NCBI GenBank assembly: GCA_950295325.1
Contig: OX485808.1
Coordinates: 9,178,501 to 9,242,500, forward strand
Source: Polytrichum commune
Taxonomy: Eukaryota; Streptophyta; Polytrichopsida; Polytrichales; Polytrichaceae
Reading direction: 5' to 3'
DNA length: 64,000 bases
Part shown: positions 50,908 through 61,360 of the stretch, in pieces
How the letters are laid out: each line of letters begins with the position of its first letter
Numbering within the stretch: position 1 is the first letter of the stretch
Position numbers and translations under genes: made by a program
The notes under the pieces: model-generated
What the model was told of the DNA's origin: nothing
The model's database searches: none
What the model saw: only the letters and a program-made list of their open reading frames with translations

Positions 50908-51907
50908 ATTGATACATTGGTACAAGTGCAGCCATTCATCTGGCAGAATTAGGGTTAGATATGGCACCTTATTTCCTTCTTACAACATGATGAGATTCCT
51001 TTAGTCGCTGTCACTGCAACGAGATTTGCAAGCAGCGGAAAGAAATGCGAGAGACTGCATCATGCTTGCTAGGTGTGTGTGATTGATGTTTGAAAAATTA
51101 TGAGGCTAATTATGAGGCATGGGTATCGAGGGATGTGAACAAATCGTACCTCATTAATAAAGGGCTGAAAATCAACTCCCCTTGGGAAATCTGTATCAAA
51201 TGTCACAGAATCTATGACCCAAAAATGTTTCCGAGGAATTGATACATTGGTGCAAGTGCGGCCATTACTATTAAAAAGAATTAGGGTTACAGACGTGAGC
51301 CTGACCTGATAGCTCTCCACTTACAAGTTACAACACCAGCTGAATCCTGTTTCCACAGCAAGTATGCGAGAGGCGCAAAGAAATGCATCAACAGAATGCA
51401 TCACGCTTGCTTGCTGTCTGTGTGCGATTGATTGACGTTGAAAAAATGAAGGGATGGAAGGGGTTCTCTCTTCGTAACCCGGGCATGTGTATATTGTGAG
51501 CTATTGACAATTAGACCACATTGAAGGGCTGCAAAACGACCCTGTCACAAATTTGTGCAAAATGTCACAAAGAATTTGCGACCCAAATGTGTATTTCCGA
51601 AGCATTGATACATTGGTGCAAGTGCAGCCATTTATTGGACAAAATTAGGGTTACAGACGTGACCTCATTTCTCTCTCTACTTACAACACAAGCTTCCTGA
51701 AACAAATGTAACACACTGCATCATGCTTGCCTGCTTGCTGTGTGTGATTGATGCTGGAAAAAATGATGGGGCATGGAAGGGGTTCTCTTCGTAACCCGGG
51801 CATGCGTATTTGTGAGCTATGAACAAATCAGACCACAATAAAGGGCTGCCAAAAAAAAAACCTCTCGGAACTCTGTATGAAATGTCACAACCTAAATGTT
51901 TCCGAAG
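50908..51907 (-). repeat. Threefold tandem repeat in the 3' flank of the receptor kinase gene
   Basis: ATTGATACATTGGT(G/A)CAAGTG starts units at 50908, 51238 and 51604 (spacings 330 and 366). Each unit carries AATTAGGGTTA, a CATCA(T/C)GCTTGC motif, TGTGTG(T/C)GATTGAT and an end resembling AATGT(T/A)TTTCCGA. The last unit stops about 25 bases before the kinase stop codon, so the duplicated segment is 3' UTR or flank of that gene. Confidence 0.85.
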
Positions 51908-51932
51908 GGCGAAGAATCAATCGTTCGTTAGA

Positions 51933-53840
51933 TTACCTCCCGTGCGTTGAGCTTTGCGACAGAACACCGCCCTCCTCGAGATCACAGGACCTCGAGAAAT
52001 TTGGTGAGAGGAGAGATAAGCGAAATGAATCCTTATCCGAAGTGAGAGGGATAGGGCGATCCGGCACCACAAGCTCTTGAAGATGATCGCTTTCAAGCAT
52101 CCTTAGAACCGCGGTCATGGAAGGCCGGTAAACAACATGCGGATGCGCACACAGCAACGCAAGCATCACAAACCACTCGAGATCCTCCTCAATTCCAGCT
52201 GTTTCCAACCTCACGTCAATAACCTCCAGCCATTTGCCTTCTTTCACAAGATACCAAGCCCAGTCATTGATAAGCTGGTCAGAGACAGAGTCAGGATTCA
52301 TGGCCTTCCGGCCACTGATAAGCTCCAGAAGCACAATGCCATAGCTGTAGACATCGCTGCGGTCCGTGAGCTGGTTGTAAAGAGCGTACTCCGGTGCAAC
52401 ATATCCAAAGGATCCCGCAACGCAAGTTGTAATATGCGTCACCCCATCTGGTGCAAACTTAACCAGACCGAAATCTGCAACCATCGCATTGAAGTCTGAG
52501 TCCAACAAGATGTTGCTCGGCTTGATGTCACGGTGAAGGATCTGTTTCTGTGCGCCATGGTGGAGATATTCCACTCCTCTTGCTGTGTCTGTAGCAATTT
52601 TTCTTCTCTGCAGCCATGTTAAGCTTGGCTTCTCGACGTTGAACAGGTAATCTTGTAAGCTACCGTTGCGGATGTAATCGAAGACGATGATGCGTTGGTA
52701 TCCTTTAAGACCCGATCCCAAGCTTGCAACGCAGCATCCCCGCAGCGAGACGAGATTCTTATGTCTCACGCTTGCCAGCGCCTCAACTTCACGCACAAAG
52801 TCAGGATTCCCTGCTGGAGTAAAATTCTTGAACCGCTTGCAGGCTACTTCGCTTCCGGTCGCTAACACTCCTTTATACACATTGCCAAATCCACCTTGCC
52901 CGATGATCATCTCCGGGCCGAAGTTGTGGGTTGCGGTTTTCAGCTCCTCGATCGTGAACCACGTCAACCCGCCGTGGCCGCCAATTGACCCTTCCAGCAT
53001 CTCAGTGGTGCGACGAACGAAATCGTTGTTCTTAAGCAACCGGTTTCGTCTTCTCCGCCACCAGAAAAACGCAGCTATACAGGAAGACACCGCAAAGATA
53101 GCCACGAGGCCTGAAACAACGGAGATAGCAATAAGAGTGCTCGAGATGCTCTTCGAAGTCGAGTACGCGAGAATGTCCCAGAGGCACACTACGGTGGTTG
53201 CATCCGTTGGACCTGAAGGTGCTACCGCTGCGGAAATGTACATGTTAGTGTAATCTAGGCAGGAATCCGTGCCGGATCCGTGTAACGCATTTGCAACCAT
53301 GGAGGCAGCTTTAATGCAAGCTGCGCAGGAAGCCGTCTTGGTGTTCCCGGAGCCGAGGACGCCATTGCAAGAGGATAAGTAGGAGAACACGTTGGCGGAT
53401 TCGGTTGCATTGCGGAACTGCTCTTTGGTTTGAATTCCCTGACAGTTGTCAGTTCCACGGGAAATCACGTTAGGAACGATTCCGCAAAGCGAAGAGAGGT
53501 TCACCGTTGTCTGCTGCGATTGGAGTTGAAGCTCGTACGCTTGAATGCACGAGGCTGCCGTGTTGGCTGGCACTAGAAAGTAGTCCGTCTCCTGAAGGTA
53601 CTGCGACATCACAATGTCTAGACCGTGGCGCAGTGTTAGGCATCTTTTCTCCGTCGAATCTGCTAGCCTGCCTTGATCTGCGACGTAGGAGTATCTGTTG
53701 AGGACGGTGAAATTGAGAGGACAAGAGGAGTCTAGAGCTTCCGTAGTTGTTGAGAGAGGACCGGCAATTGCGAAGAAGAATGTTATGGCGCATGTCCATA
53801 ACCCTTGCGCTATTCTCCCCCGACGCCAACATACTTCCAT
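51933..53840 (-). CDS. SPARK-domain receptor-like protein kinase, RKF3 / At1g11050 type
   Basis: A single uninterrupted 635-residue frame from ATG 53840 to TAA 51933-51935. Residues 1-35 form a signal peptide. The ectodomain (about 36-230) has ten cysteines (40, 67, 98, 119, 133, 158, 172, 175, 194 and 219), starts SSCPLNFTVL and includes CAACIKAA, as in SPARK-type plant kinases. A membrane helix (about 234-259) is followed by a WWRRRRNR stop-transfer. The kinase is complete: glycine loop IGQGGFGNVYKG (313-324), Lys335, helix-C Glu351, HRD 436-438, DFG 456-458 and APE 482-484, so it is an RD-type Ser/Thr kinase expected to be active at the plasma membrane. The TCVAGSFGYVAPEYALY activation segment is typical of the RKF3 group. 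One SPARK kinase (rice ARK1) acts in mycorrhiza, but ligand and role here are unknown. The gene lies in a GC-richer island with no intron in the coding region. Confidence 0.95.
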   Translation of the reverse strand: MEVCWRRGRIAQGLWTCAITFFFAIAGPLSTTTEALDSSCPLNFTVLNRYSYVADQGRLADSTEKRCLTLRHGLDIVMSQYLQETDYFLVPANTAASCIQAYELQLQSQQTTVNLSSLCGIVPNVISRGTDNCQGIQTKEQFRNATESANVFSYLSSCNGVLGSGNTKTASCAACIKAASMVANALHGSGTDSCLDYTNMYISAAVAPSGPTDATTVVCLWDILAYSTSKSISSTLIAISVVSGLVAIFAVSSCIAAFFWWRRRRNRLLKNNDFVRRTTEMLEGSIGGHGGLTWFTIEELKTATHNFGPEMIIGQGGFGNVYKGVLATGSEVACKRFKNFTPAGNPDFVREVEALASVRHKNLVSLRGCCVASLGSGLKGYQRIIVFDYIRNGSLQDYLFNVEKPSLTWLQRRKIATDTARGVEYLHHGAQKQILHRDIKPSNILLDSDFNAMVADFGLVKFAPDGVTHITTCVAGSFGYVAPEYALYNQLTDRSDVYSYGIVLLELISGRKAMNPDSVSDQLINDWAWYLVKEGKWLEVIDVRLETAGIEEDLEWFVMLALLCAHPHVVYRPSMTAVLRMLESDHLQELVVPDRPIPLTSDKDSFRLSLLSPNFSRSCDLEEGGVLSQSSTHGR

Positions 53841-55260
53841 CCCGGGGCTTAGTGAACAAGGAAGAGAACAGAAAAGAAACTATTACAATGAAATTATTTC
53901 GTTGACCAACAGCCAGACTCGCCACCATTCCGTCATGTTCACTAGGCTACGGCGGTTTGTGCACCATAGCCGCCTTGATCACCGAAAATTCCCGAAACCA
54001 CAACTTCTCCAGTTCAAGCACGCTCGGTCAGTATATTCCACGGAGAAAAATCTGTTTGCAGCACTGCCTCATGTAACCTTCAGGAAAATCTGATCTAAAA
54101 CCACAGCTACGCACCAAATACACAAGGTTTCGCGCTAATCTGTTCCAGAACCTCCTAGAGCTTCAAGCCAAAACCTTCTCGATGTCCACTGGGGCACCGT
54201 AGGAGACACGCATGCACTTTGATACTCGGTATATTTCCAAAGAATTTCAAATCTGACGTCGACACTGAATTTACTAAGGCCTTCGTTTGAAGGTCCAGCT
54301 TCAGTCTTTGTTCCCCTCGCTCACATCAGATTCCCACACGTTCGGCCGGAGATAAGGTACTTAAATTAAGTCTGGCGCCACTTCTAATAAGAACTCTGCC
54401 TCTAGTTCTCTGCCTGTTGCATACTACAACTTGAACTAAGAACTATCTACTTACAACCTGCTCATTGACTTGGTCGCTCTTCTCATCCCTCCAGGCTCCC
54501 TATATCAAGGAACAGTCCTCTAACTTAAAGCTAAATTCGGCAAACTACTTGGCACTTGCAAGTTGGGGTGACCAGCTGAGTCGCAGGTCTCACTGTTCAA
54601 TATTAAGCATCCAACGCTGTAAACACAGGCGCTTGAAATCATCAACAGCCTCCTCATTACAAACTATTTATTTACAGTTTCTTCTTCTTCTTATTGCGCA
54701 ACCTTCACCAAAAGCGATGAGTCATTCACGCATCGACAAGAACAAGCACAGATTCGCCTACAAGCACAAATGCGAAACCGATTTTTCTTGCAAGATCGCG
54801 TCGGTCGAACCACACCAGGGTACGAACATCAATAAGTTATGAATCAAATCCGAAGGTCGTGAACCTACCGGTCTGCCACAACAACCGCTACTACCAATTG
54901 CAGTCGAATCAGTGGAGAATTTTTTGTTGTCTTTTGGCAAAAGTCTAGTAGGACAGGGTTTTGGTGACGATGATGGTGGTGCTGTTGATGTGAATGAAAC
55001 TGGATGCATGCACAGCGTCGTGAGGAGTACCAGTGCCAGTGGCCCATGCATGCAATTGCAACAGCAGGAGGCCCGGCGGCATCCGATCTCTTTGCTGCTG
55101 CTGCAGCGCTTTTTTTTTTTTTTTTTTTTTGTTCGTTCCTTTTGGTTGACATTCTCACAACGCGGGAACTCCAGCAGCCAGCGAGCTATGTATAGAGAGT
55201 GTGGATCCGATGCACGAGGCACCGAACTAAGGCGGATTTGAGTGCGTGGAGCCCGTCAAC
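53841..55260 (-). promoter_or_regulatory. Upstream region of the receptor kinase gene (5' UTR and promoter)
   Basis: GC-richer than other intergenic DNA and without dispersed repeats, so it is likely part of the kinase gene. On the minus strand a TATA-like CTCTCTATACATAG lies near 55187-55200. A 21-base run at 55110-55130 is poly-A on the transcribed strand orientation. Transcription start and any 5' UTR intron cannot be placed from sequence alone. ORFs here lack protein character. Confidence 0.35.
55110..55130. repeat. Poly-T tract (21 bases)
   Basis: An uninterrupted T run upstream of the receptor kinase. It accounts for poly-Phe and poly-Lys ORFs on the two strands. Confidence 0.9.
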
Positions 55261-55335
55261 TCTTCCTCCGCGATAACGCGGTGCCAGCACCATCGCTTCG
55301 CTCGAGGCTGGGCTCCACAGGAAGGAACGCCGAGC

Positions 55336-55650
55336 TCCCCGTCCACTGGTCTTTCTCCCACCGTCTTCTGGCCATGAACAGCGACCGGAGGTCGCTAGGA
55401 CAGTAAGCAGCGGTGCTGAACTAGGGGAGAAAGCCTCTCATCGCGCCCACTGGTCACTAACCCGACGTCTAGGAGACACATACAGCGACCAAAGGTCCTT
55501 GCCATCTTGCGTCGTGGCCGAGCCAGCGCAAGAGATTCTCGTTACCGTCCACAGGTCGCTGAGCTGTTCCGAATGGGCAAGGTGTCTCGACCAGAGGACG
55601 TAGAGCTCGGTAGAGAGATGTCGGTGGTTCCGTCCGGAGGTCGCTGCAGG
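55336..55650. repeat. Degenerate GGTC-centred repeat array
   Basis: Variants of a short motif (GTCCACTGGTC, GCGACCGGAGGTCGCT, GCCCACTGGTCACT, GCGACCAAAGGTC, GTCCACAGGTCGCT, CGACCAGAGGACG, GTCCGGAGGTCGCT) occur near 55341, 55381, 55445, 55485, 55547, 55588 and 55632. Early spacings alternate between about 40 and 64 bases, suggesting a decayed ~105-bp tandem unit with two motifs each. Confidence 0.55.
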
Positions 55651-55749
55651 AAGGTTGTTGATTATTAAAGAGCCATTTGATATACCCCCAGGGTCGGTGT
55701 GGGGGACCGGTGGACGGAGGTGTACTCTTATTGGGGGAAAAAAAATTCA

Positions 55750-56289
55750 TTTATATAAACTTAAGTGGATGCGGTCCCAAACGCTTTCCAAGTTCATCAT
55801 AAAGAGGGAACATCCGGTGTCCAAGTGAGAGAATGCGGTGTGGTGTGTGTGCGGGCCCTAGTTTCAATTCTAATATTGTTTTAATGCACATAGTTGCGGA
55901 ATTCAAGTCCTTTAAGAGCAAATTATATCATCGGGATTCGGGACACGTAGTAGTAATACCGGGTGTGCCTACCTTCCGTATGTGCCTATAAAGCGCGATA
56001 TTTTTTTCTATTCATAAATAATAATAAGAAATTTGTCTTTCGTGTGCCCGACAACATTTGTCTAGAAAGATCTTCTTTGTGTTGCTCTTTCATTTTCAAA
56101 TAGATGATGAGTCGGCACCTCTCATATCATGAGATTCTACTTCAATTGTCATTTTTTGGAAGGGTGTGGTTAGAGGGAAGCTAAGACATGAGCGATGAGT
56201 GGTAACTTATGAACGATAAGCAATAAGTTGTGAGAAGTAAGGGACACAATTGTCAAATTGACATGGGTAAATGGGCAACAAAAAAGGAA
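55750..56289. other. Intergenic region
   Basis: AT-rich, with no coding region or named repeat seen. Confidence 0.5.
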
Positions 56290-56297
56290 TATCAACC

Positions 56298-56708
56298 ACG
56301 GGGAGGTCACTCCATTGTCAAGTTGAAAACCACGTGCAAACAAAAAAAATCTACTTTTTCTAAGTTGCATCAACAAAATGGGTCAAAATTTTATCAAAAA
56401 ATTTTATGAGTACATATACATGGTATCTATTACATAGTAAAAATTGATAACCAAAATTGATAATTTGTTTTTTCTAGAAAACATACCGTTTCTAACTAGA
56501 ATGACGCAGAATTGAACTAAAAAAATTACTAGAAAAAATGGAGATGACTAAAAAATTTAAAAATATATATAAAAGATATTATCAATGAATATGTATATAT
56601 AGAGAAAAAAATCATAATTTTTAAAATTATCTATGGCATATAATATAGGGGTAGCAAACTTTGTTCACACATGGTTTTCAACTTGACAATGGAGTGACCT
56701 CCCTGTGG
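56298..56708. mobile_element. Foldback / MITE-like element with ~45-bp inverted ends
   Basis: The left end (about 56298-56343) contains GGGAGGTCACTCCATTGTCA and AGTTGAAAACCA; the reverse complement occurs at about 56659-56705. The ~315-base interior is very AT-rich. TATCAACC flanks both ends (56290-56297 and 56709-56716), a possible 8-bp target duplication. The exact termini are uncertain by a few bases. No second copy is seen in the window. Confidence 0.65.
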
Positions 56709-56999
56709 TATCAACCCATGTGTTTATAGTAGACAAACTCCACAATGTATGAATGGCACCTATTACTATGGGCATTTTCATGCCGAGCAATTATTGCTCA
56801 TCCCTTGTATGATAGCACTCCCTAGTGTGGTCATGTCACCCAAGCCATGAATAGGAGTAGTTGCAATTAAGGTATATGGATGTTATTTAGTTACTTTTCT
56901 TGATTAGACATGTATATTTTAAATTGGTGTGTGGTTAGTGTGATTATCAAAGAACAAACACCATAAAAGGCACATGTTTGAAATGGATTGGATTAGACC

Positions 57000-57500
57000 T
57001 TCAAATCTTATTAACTCCTCCACACTCAATAGTGAACACAATTGGGAGGACCTATGTAATTAGTTAAAGAATCAATGAACATGCCTTTTGAATATCATAA
57101 CTAAATCAAGGGAGATCTAATGATACTTAATTTCATATTTGTTGGTGCTTCATCATGATTTTCTTCTGCAACATAGGTTTTGTTGTGTAAATCTAATTTC
57201 TAGAAAAGGTAGAACAATAACAAAGAAAAAAAAACAAGTAACACCCACATATCTTCTGTGCAACGTGATTTTATTTCCTATTCTTATGGCCCAACTATAG
57301 TAATGTTAAAAAAAATAAACTACCAAATATGTTAAAGGTAGAGGGTCCTACATCTAATACCCTGCCCAAAACCAAATACTCTAACATCTTTCATAGTAGG
57401 TACATGTGGATTCTGAGAATGTCCAACACATCAAACTCCTGCTAATGGTTTCAGGAACGTCACCAATAAAAACCTAAACCAATCTAATTCTGCATACAAA
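57000..57500 (+). repeat. Dispersed repeat family D, copy 2
   Basis: Collinear with 25030-25430, preceded at 56920-57000 by a segment shared with 5560-5740. MITE copy 3 inserted just to the right. Confidence 0.7.
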
Positions 57501-57545
57501 ATTTCTAAAAATCAAAAACAAAATCAAACTATGGTGCTTTGGAAT

Positions 57546-57900
57546 GCTCTGGGCTAGATCACATTTTCATTCGGTTGGGCCCCACCCCTCCCACACCTCC
57601 TTCATTGCCTAATCATCCTGCTTGCTCTTGCGTGGGAACTCTTCCTCGTTTGGAATCGATGTGACAATAATCACTCACTGAAACCATTAAGCTCCCTTGG
57701 CATGTGAAGGAACTCCATTCATTAACTTGGAAATAATGAAAGTGATGTCAACTTGGATATTTGTAATTTTGACCGGGTATTGTCACATTGGTTCCCAATG
57801 AAGAGAGTTCCCATGCAGGTGCGGACAGGAAGACCATGCAATGAAGGAGGCGTGGGAAGGGCGGGCCCCAGCCAAACGAAGATGTGATCTAGCCCGGGGC
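57546..57900. mobile_element. MULE-like foldback MITE, copy 3
   Basis: A 355-bp element flanked by a perfect 9-bp direct repeat CTTTGGAAT (57537-57545 and 57901-57909). The left end begins GCTCTGGGCTAGATCACAT; the right end, reverse-complemented, begins GCCCCGGGCTAGATCACAT. TIRs extend about 130 bp. This copy fixes the element boundaries and the 9-bp duplication for the family. Confidence 0.95.
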
Positions 57901-58603
57901 CTTTGGAATCTACTAGTTTCATTTGCCAATTACTTAGAATAGCTATGCTCAACGCTTAAAGTGATGGTTTAGCACCCTCTACCTTATTGGAGGTTGGAAT
58001 TACAAAATGTAATTGATGGTCCTTCACATTTTTAGGAGGCCTAGGGTAAGTTCAATATTTTGGTGCCAATATGCCAATTTTTTAAGTGAACCGTAAACTT
58101 TTTTCGTTTAAAAAAACCTTTTTTTGGGAGGGATGGAAGAGGTTCTGATGAGAAGTTGACACATAACACTTTACGTAAAATTTGTATTACTTTGTGTAGT
58201 GTCTACTTATCACCTACAGATACTCAAACCTTTGAACATTTTCAAATCTCAGAGTTTAAGGTTCTTATTCTTATGATAGAATGTAGCTTGAACCAATGCC
58301 AAATTGAGCAGGGCAATTTGATTTTCAAGCATAGCATACGTGTAATAAGATATTAAGAACCACATGTAAAACTATGATTGTCCATTGGTCTTTACCTTAA
58401 ACAACTCCAACTCTTTTAACAAATTCACTCCAACTTGGACCACCCAAATTGTTTATTGTCACATGGTGTGGGTGAAATTGGGCAGGCCATAAAAACAACG
58501 CTCTAATGATGCAGAGGCCACACAAAACTCAAAGTAGACTTTGGTTTGGAACGTTAGTTACCACTTAGTATGCAGAGGTAGGGCAATTATTCTGGAACAC
58601 AAT

Positions 58604-58683
58604 AGCCAAGGGCTTCTACTTGGTCGAGTGGTAGCTCATTCTAGCCAGGGAACTTTCACTCATCCAAGTGGAAACCCTTGGCT
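58604..58683 (+). repeat. 80-nt imperfect hairpin, miRNA-precursor-like
   Basis: The 27-base arms pair with four mismatches: left AGCCAAGGGCTTCTACTTGG extends into GAGTG, and right CACTC leads into CCAAGTGGAAACCCTTGGCT. The loop is about 26 bases. The size fits a plant miRNA foldback or a very small foldback element. No expression evidence is available from sequence. Confidence 0.45.
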
Positions 58684-58872
58684 AGGGTTGTTAAAGGACT
58701 TCCTACGATTAACATGCATGTCAAGTCATATTCTACAATCTAACATAGGTCACAAATTGTAGAATTTTACAACTAGCGTGGAAGCCTATTTCACAACCAT
58801 TGCTAGAGAATCACCCACGCCGACCTTAATGTTGAGCTCACCCTCCTTATATCCCCAGATCAAATATTAAAG

Positions 58873-59543
58873 TTGTGGGAGAAGATATTCGTCGCTCACG
58901 AGAATGAGACTTTGATCAATCCAAACAAACAAGGATGCACATACTTGGATGATCATCTAGAGTCTCAATATGAATTACGAGCCCAACTCGGAAAGAATAA
59001 ATTATCATCACCATTTGAGGAGAATTCATATGTTTGTACACATCTCACAAGGTAGATGTTCAAAAACTTGGATGGCCTAACTCGAGCCAACTATCACCTT
59101 GGTGCAAGACATATTCTAAATGCAAGGGAAGGGATGAGGTTTCAAGAGTGACGATTATGTTGATGTAGAATCCTAAAGTGACAACTTTGATGTCTTGGTG
59201 CAACTTTAGGAAGTGGGAGAACATGTCACTACAGAAGTTGTCAAACTGTGATCCAAATGAACTTGGCATGTGGGCTAAGGATTCCGATGGTTTTGGATGC
59301 CTTACCTGTGATATGTGGACAAAATTCAAACGCAACCATGAAATTACAAAGACAAAACATATGGATTTTTCCAAGTTGTAGGTGATAATTGGCTCAACAA
59401 GAAGCAGACACTCAACAACAAGTACCTAGAGGCAACCATTGCATGTGACTGTTTTCTGCACGAGTGGCTACAAACAAATTTTACCGAGTGCAATGCCCAA
59501 GTCATCACATGTTGGGTCACTTACAATGCGATCAAGAAATAGT
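58873..59543 (+). pseudogene. Coding-like remnant, unrecognised family (part 1)
   Basis: The + frames give KIFVAHENETLINPNKQG and LESQYELRAQLGKNKLSSPF (58873-59055), then MTTLMSWCNFRKWENMSLQK ... GFGCLTCDMWTKFKRNHEIT (59178-59380), then after a frameshift DNWLNKKQTLNNKYLEATIA and FLHEWLQTNFTECNAQVITC (59385-59540). Residue use looks like real protein and the pieces lie in order on one strand. No known domain is recognised. Confidence 0.4.
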
Positions 59544-60377
59544 TGGCGATGCCTAGTAAAAGAAATTGACTTGCATTGGCTCTTTAAGAGCATCATATCT
59601 CATGATTGATAAATTTTAAATTTATTCCGGATAGTGTAGATCAACATATGTTGACCACAATTGTAAAGTCGTTGATTGAGTATATTACAGACTTGCTTTG
59701 GACACCAATCTCAAAATGGTCCCTACATGGATAATTGCATTAGACGTCTGCAACCACATAGCAGTTGTAGAATTTATCTCTACACTAATTCGCAAGCATC
59801 TTGATACATTGTCCCATCATTATATTTCCATTGTCCAATAAATGATTTGCCTCATAAAGGAAGTAAAGAGCAAGAGGACTTACCCACTCTTTACATAGAC
59901 TTTCTTACTTGTACCAAAATTCTCCCGAGGTTTAAAGTGTTCCAATGTCTAATGTTGGCTCATGTATCTCGATAATATGAAGTGTGCCCCAAGCTGCCAT
60001 CTAAATTGTCACACAAAGTGAGCCGAGGTGAGCTTAGGATGGAAGGAAACTTATCATTCATGAGCTACATGGTCTACTTGAGAGGAGCTATGATAAATTT
60101 TTGTGTTGGTTTGAAGTTGATTGTTGCCGCCTTGTTGAGTTCATTAGTACTTGACGCGCTTCATTTTCTACTTTTTGTTTGACGTTCATTGATCGCATTG
60201 TTGGTGTACATGAACGACTTGGTATCTTTTGCTACATGAATTGGCCCTCAGACATATTTTGGATGGAAATATAGATCGTATTCGTCCACTTCAATTAGTG
60301 GACTTTGAAGAACCAGATCCAAATGATGTCGAATATCAAGCCTAGAATAAACACATGCATCTTAACCTCAATCTCCT

Positions 60378-60396
60378 CCCCCCCCCCCCCCCCCCC
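60378..60396. repeat. Poly-C tract (19 bases)
   Basis: Uninterrupted C run within the decayed coding region. Confidence 0.9.
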
Positions 60397-60694
60397 ATGC
60401 TTCTAGTAAGTATGTTACCCCTACAATTTGACTTGTGCTTGTTGGTGTGAAGTGGTCTATCCACTAGAGCAAGTTACTAGCTCATTGAGCTTCCGCTAGT
60501 GGAAGCTCACCAAGCTCACTGAGCTTCATCAGCACAAAATACTGACCCATACCTCACATATTAATCATTTCATTTGCTTGCCATCTGGATAGGAGGATGT
60601 CAACATAGGTTGTTCCCCAATTGTTGACGTTGATGACAGGGAAATGTGTTTCAAGTGGAGCCTCTCCCAAGGATCGGTAGGCATGATGTCATAA

Positions 60695-61045
60695 AGCTCC
60701 ATTAAAGGAGGTTGTCATCACCAAGTCAATCTTGGAAGACAAGATTATGGGCATATTGAGCAAAACGTTGGCGGATATGATGTCAGGCATATTCAAGGAA
60801 GCAATGGCCCAAGCCAAAGCTACCCCTTCCAACATGCACCGCATGGGACACCTTTTGTGGAGATCCATGTGAGCTCCACATGTCAACCGAAAATTCCACT
60901 CGATCAAGTGGATTTTCCAATGCAAGATGATGCCCTTCAAGCCATGGATGTTGATCAAGTGGATGAAATTGTGTACTTGGATGTGTCAAAGTTGGGGGTG
61001 GTGCTTGTGGATGCCTCCAACCCACTCGTTGCCAATATGAGTAAT
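60695..61045 (+). pseudogene. Coding-like remnant, unrecognised family (part 2)
   Basis: One frame reads VVITKSILEDKIMGILSKTL then FKEAMAQAKATPSNMHRMGH. After a single frameshift near 60855 the next reads QPKIPLDQVDFPMQDDALQA and DEIVYLDVSKLGVVLVDASN. A helical segment is followed by an acidic one. The family is not recognised. Confidence 0.4.
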
Positions 61046-61360
61046 CATTTCTCTTGTTTGAGCACTTATTTTGTTTCTTTGCAAGTGTTTGAATGTCCAC
61101 CTGGATGTCTGATCCAGGTCGGAGACATGGCATCATAATGAACCCTAATGGCGACTAGGAAACCAATTCCTAGAATCACAAACTTTTCTTTATGTACAAT
61201 GCATTACATTTAGATATGTAGAACACACTCCATGTTGGGAGAAGATGCAAGGCATGCGTTTTTTTATGATCAATAAAGTGAAATGTTTCGCCTTATATGT
61301 TGTCTCTTTATTTTATGTATTGTTGTAATCTGGTATTTAATTATCCCTTGCAATTCATAG

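Noticed and set aside
52137-53253. Plus-strand ORFs of 120 and 188 residues
   Set aside because: They are antisense shadows of the receptor kinase coding sequence.
54865-55241. Several ORFs with Phe or Lys runs
   Set aside because: The runs come from the 21-base poly-T tract and neighbouring composition. No conserved feature is present.
58618-58660. tRNA-like string (TGGTCGAGTGGTAGCTC)
   Set aside because: No acceptor stem, anticodon arm or T-loop consensus follows. The local structure is explained by the 58604-58683 hairpin.
60487-60508. Perfect 8-bp stem palindrome GAGCTTCC/GGAAGCTC
   Set aside because: Too short to distinguish from chance, and no terminator or mobile-element context.
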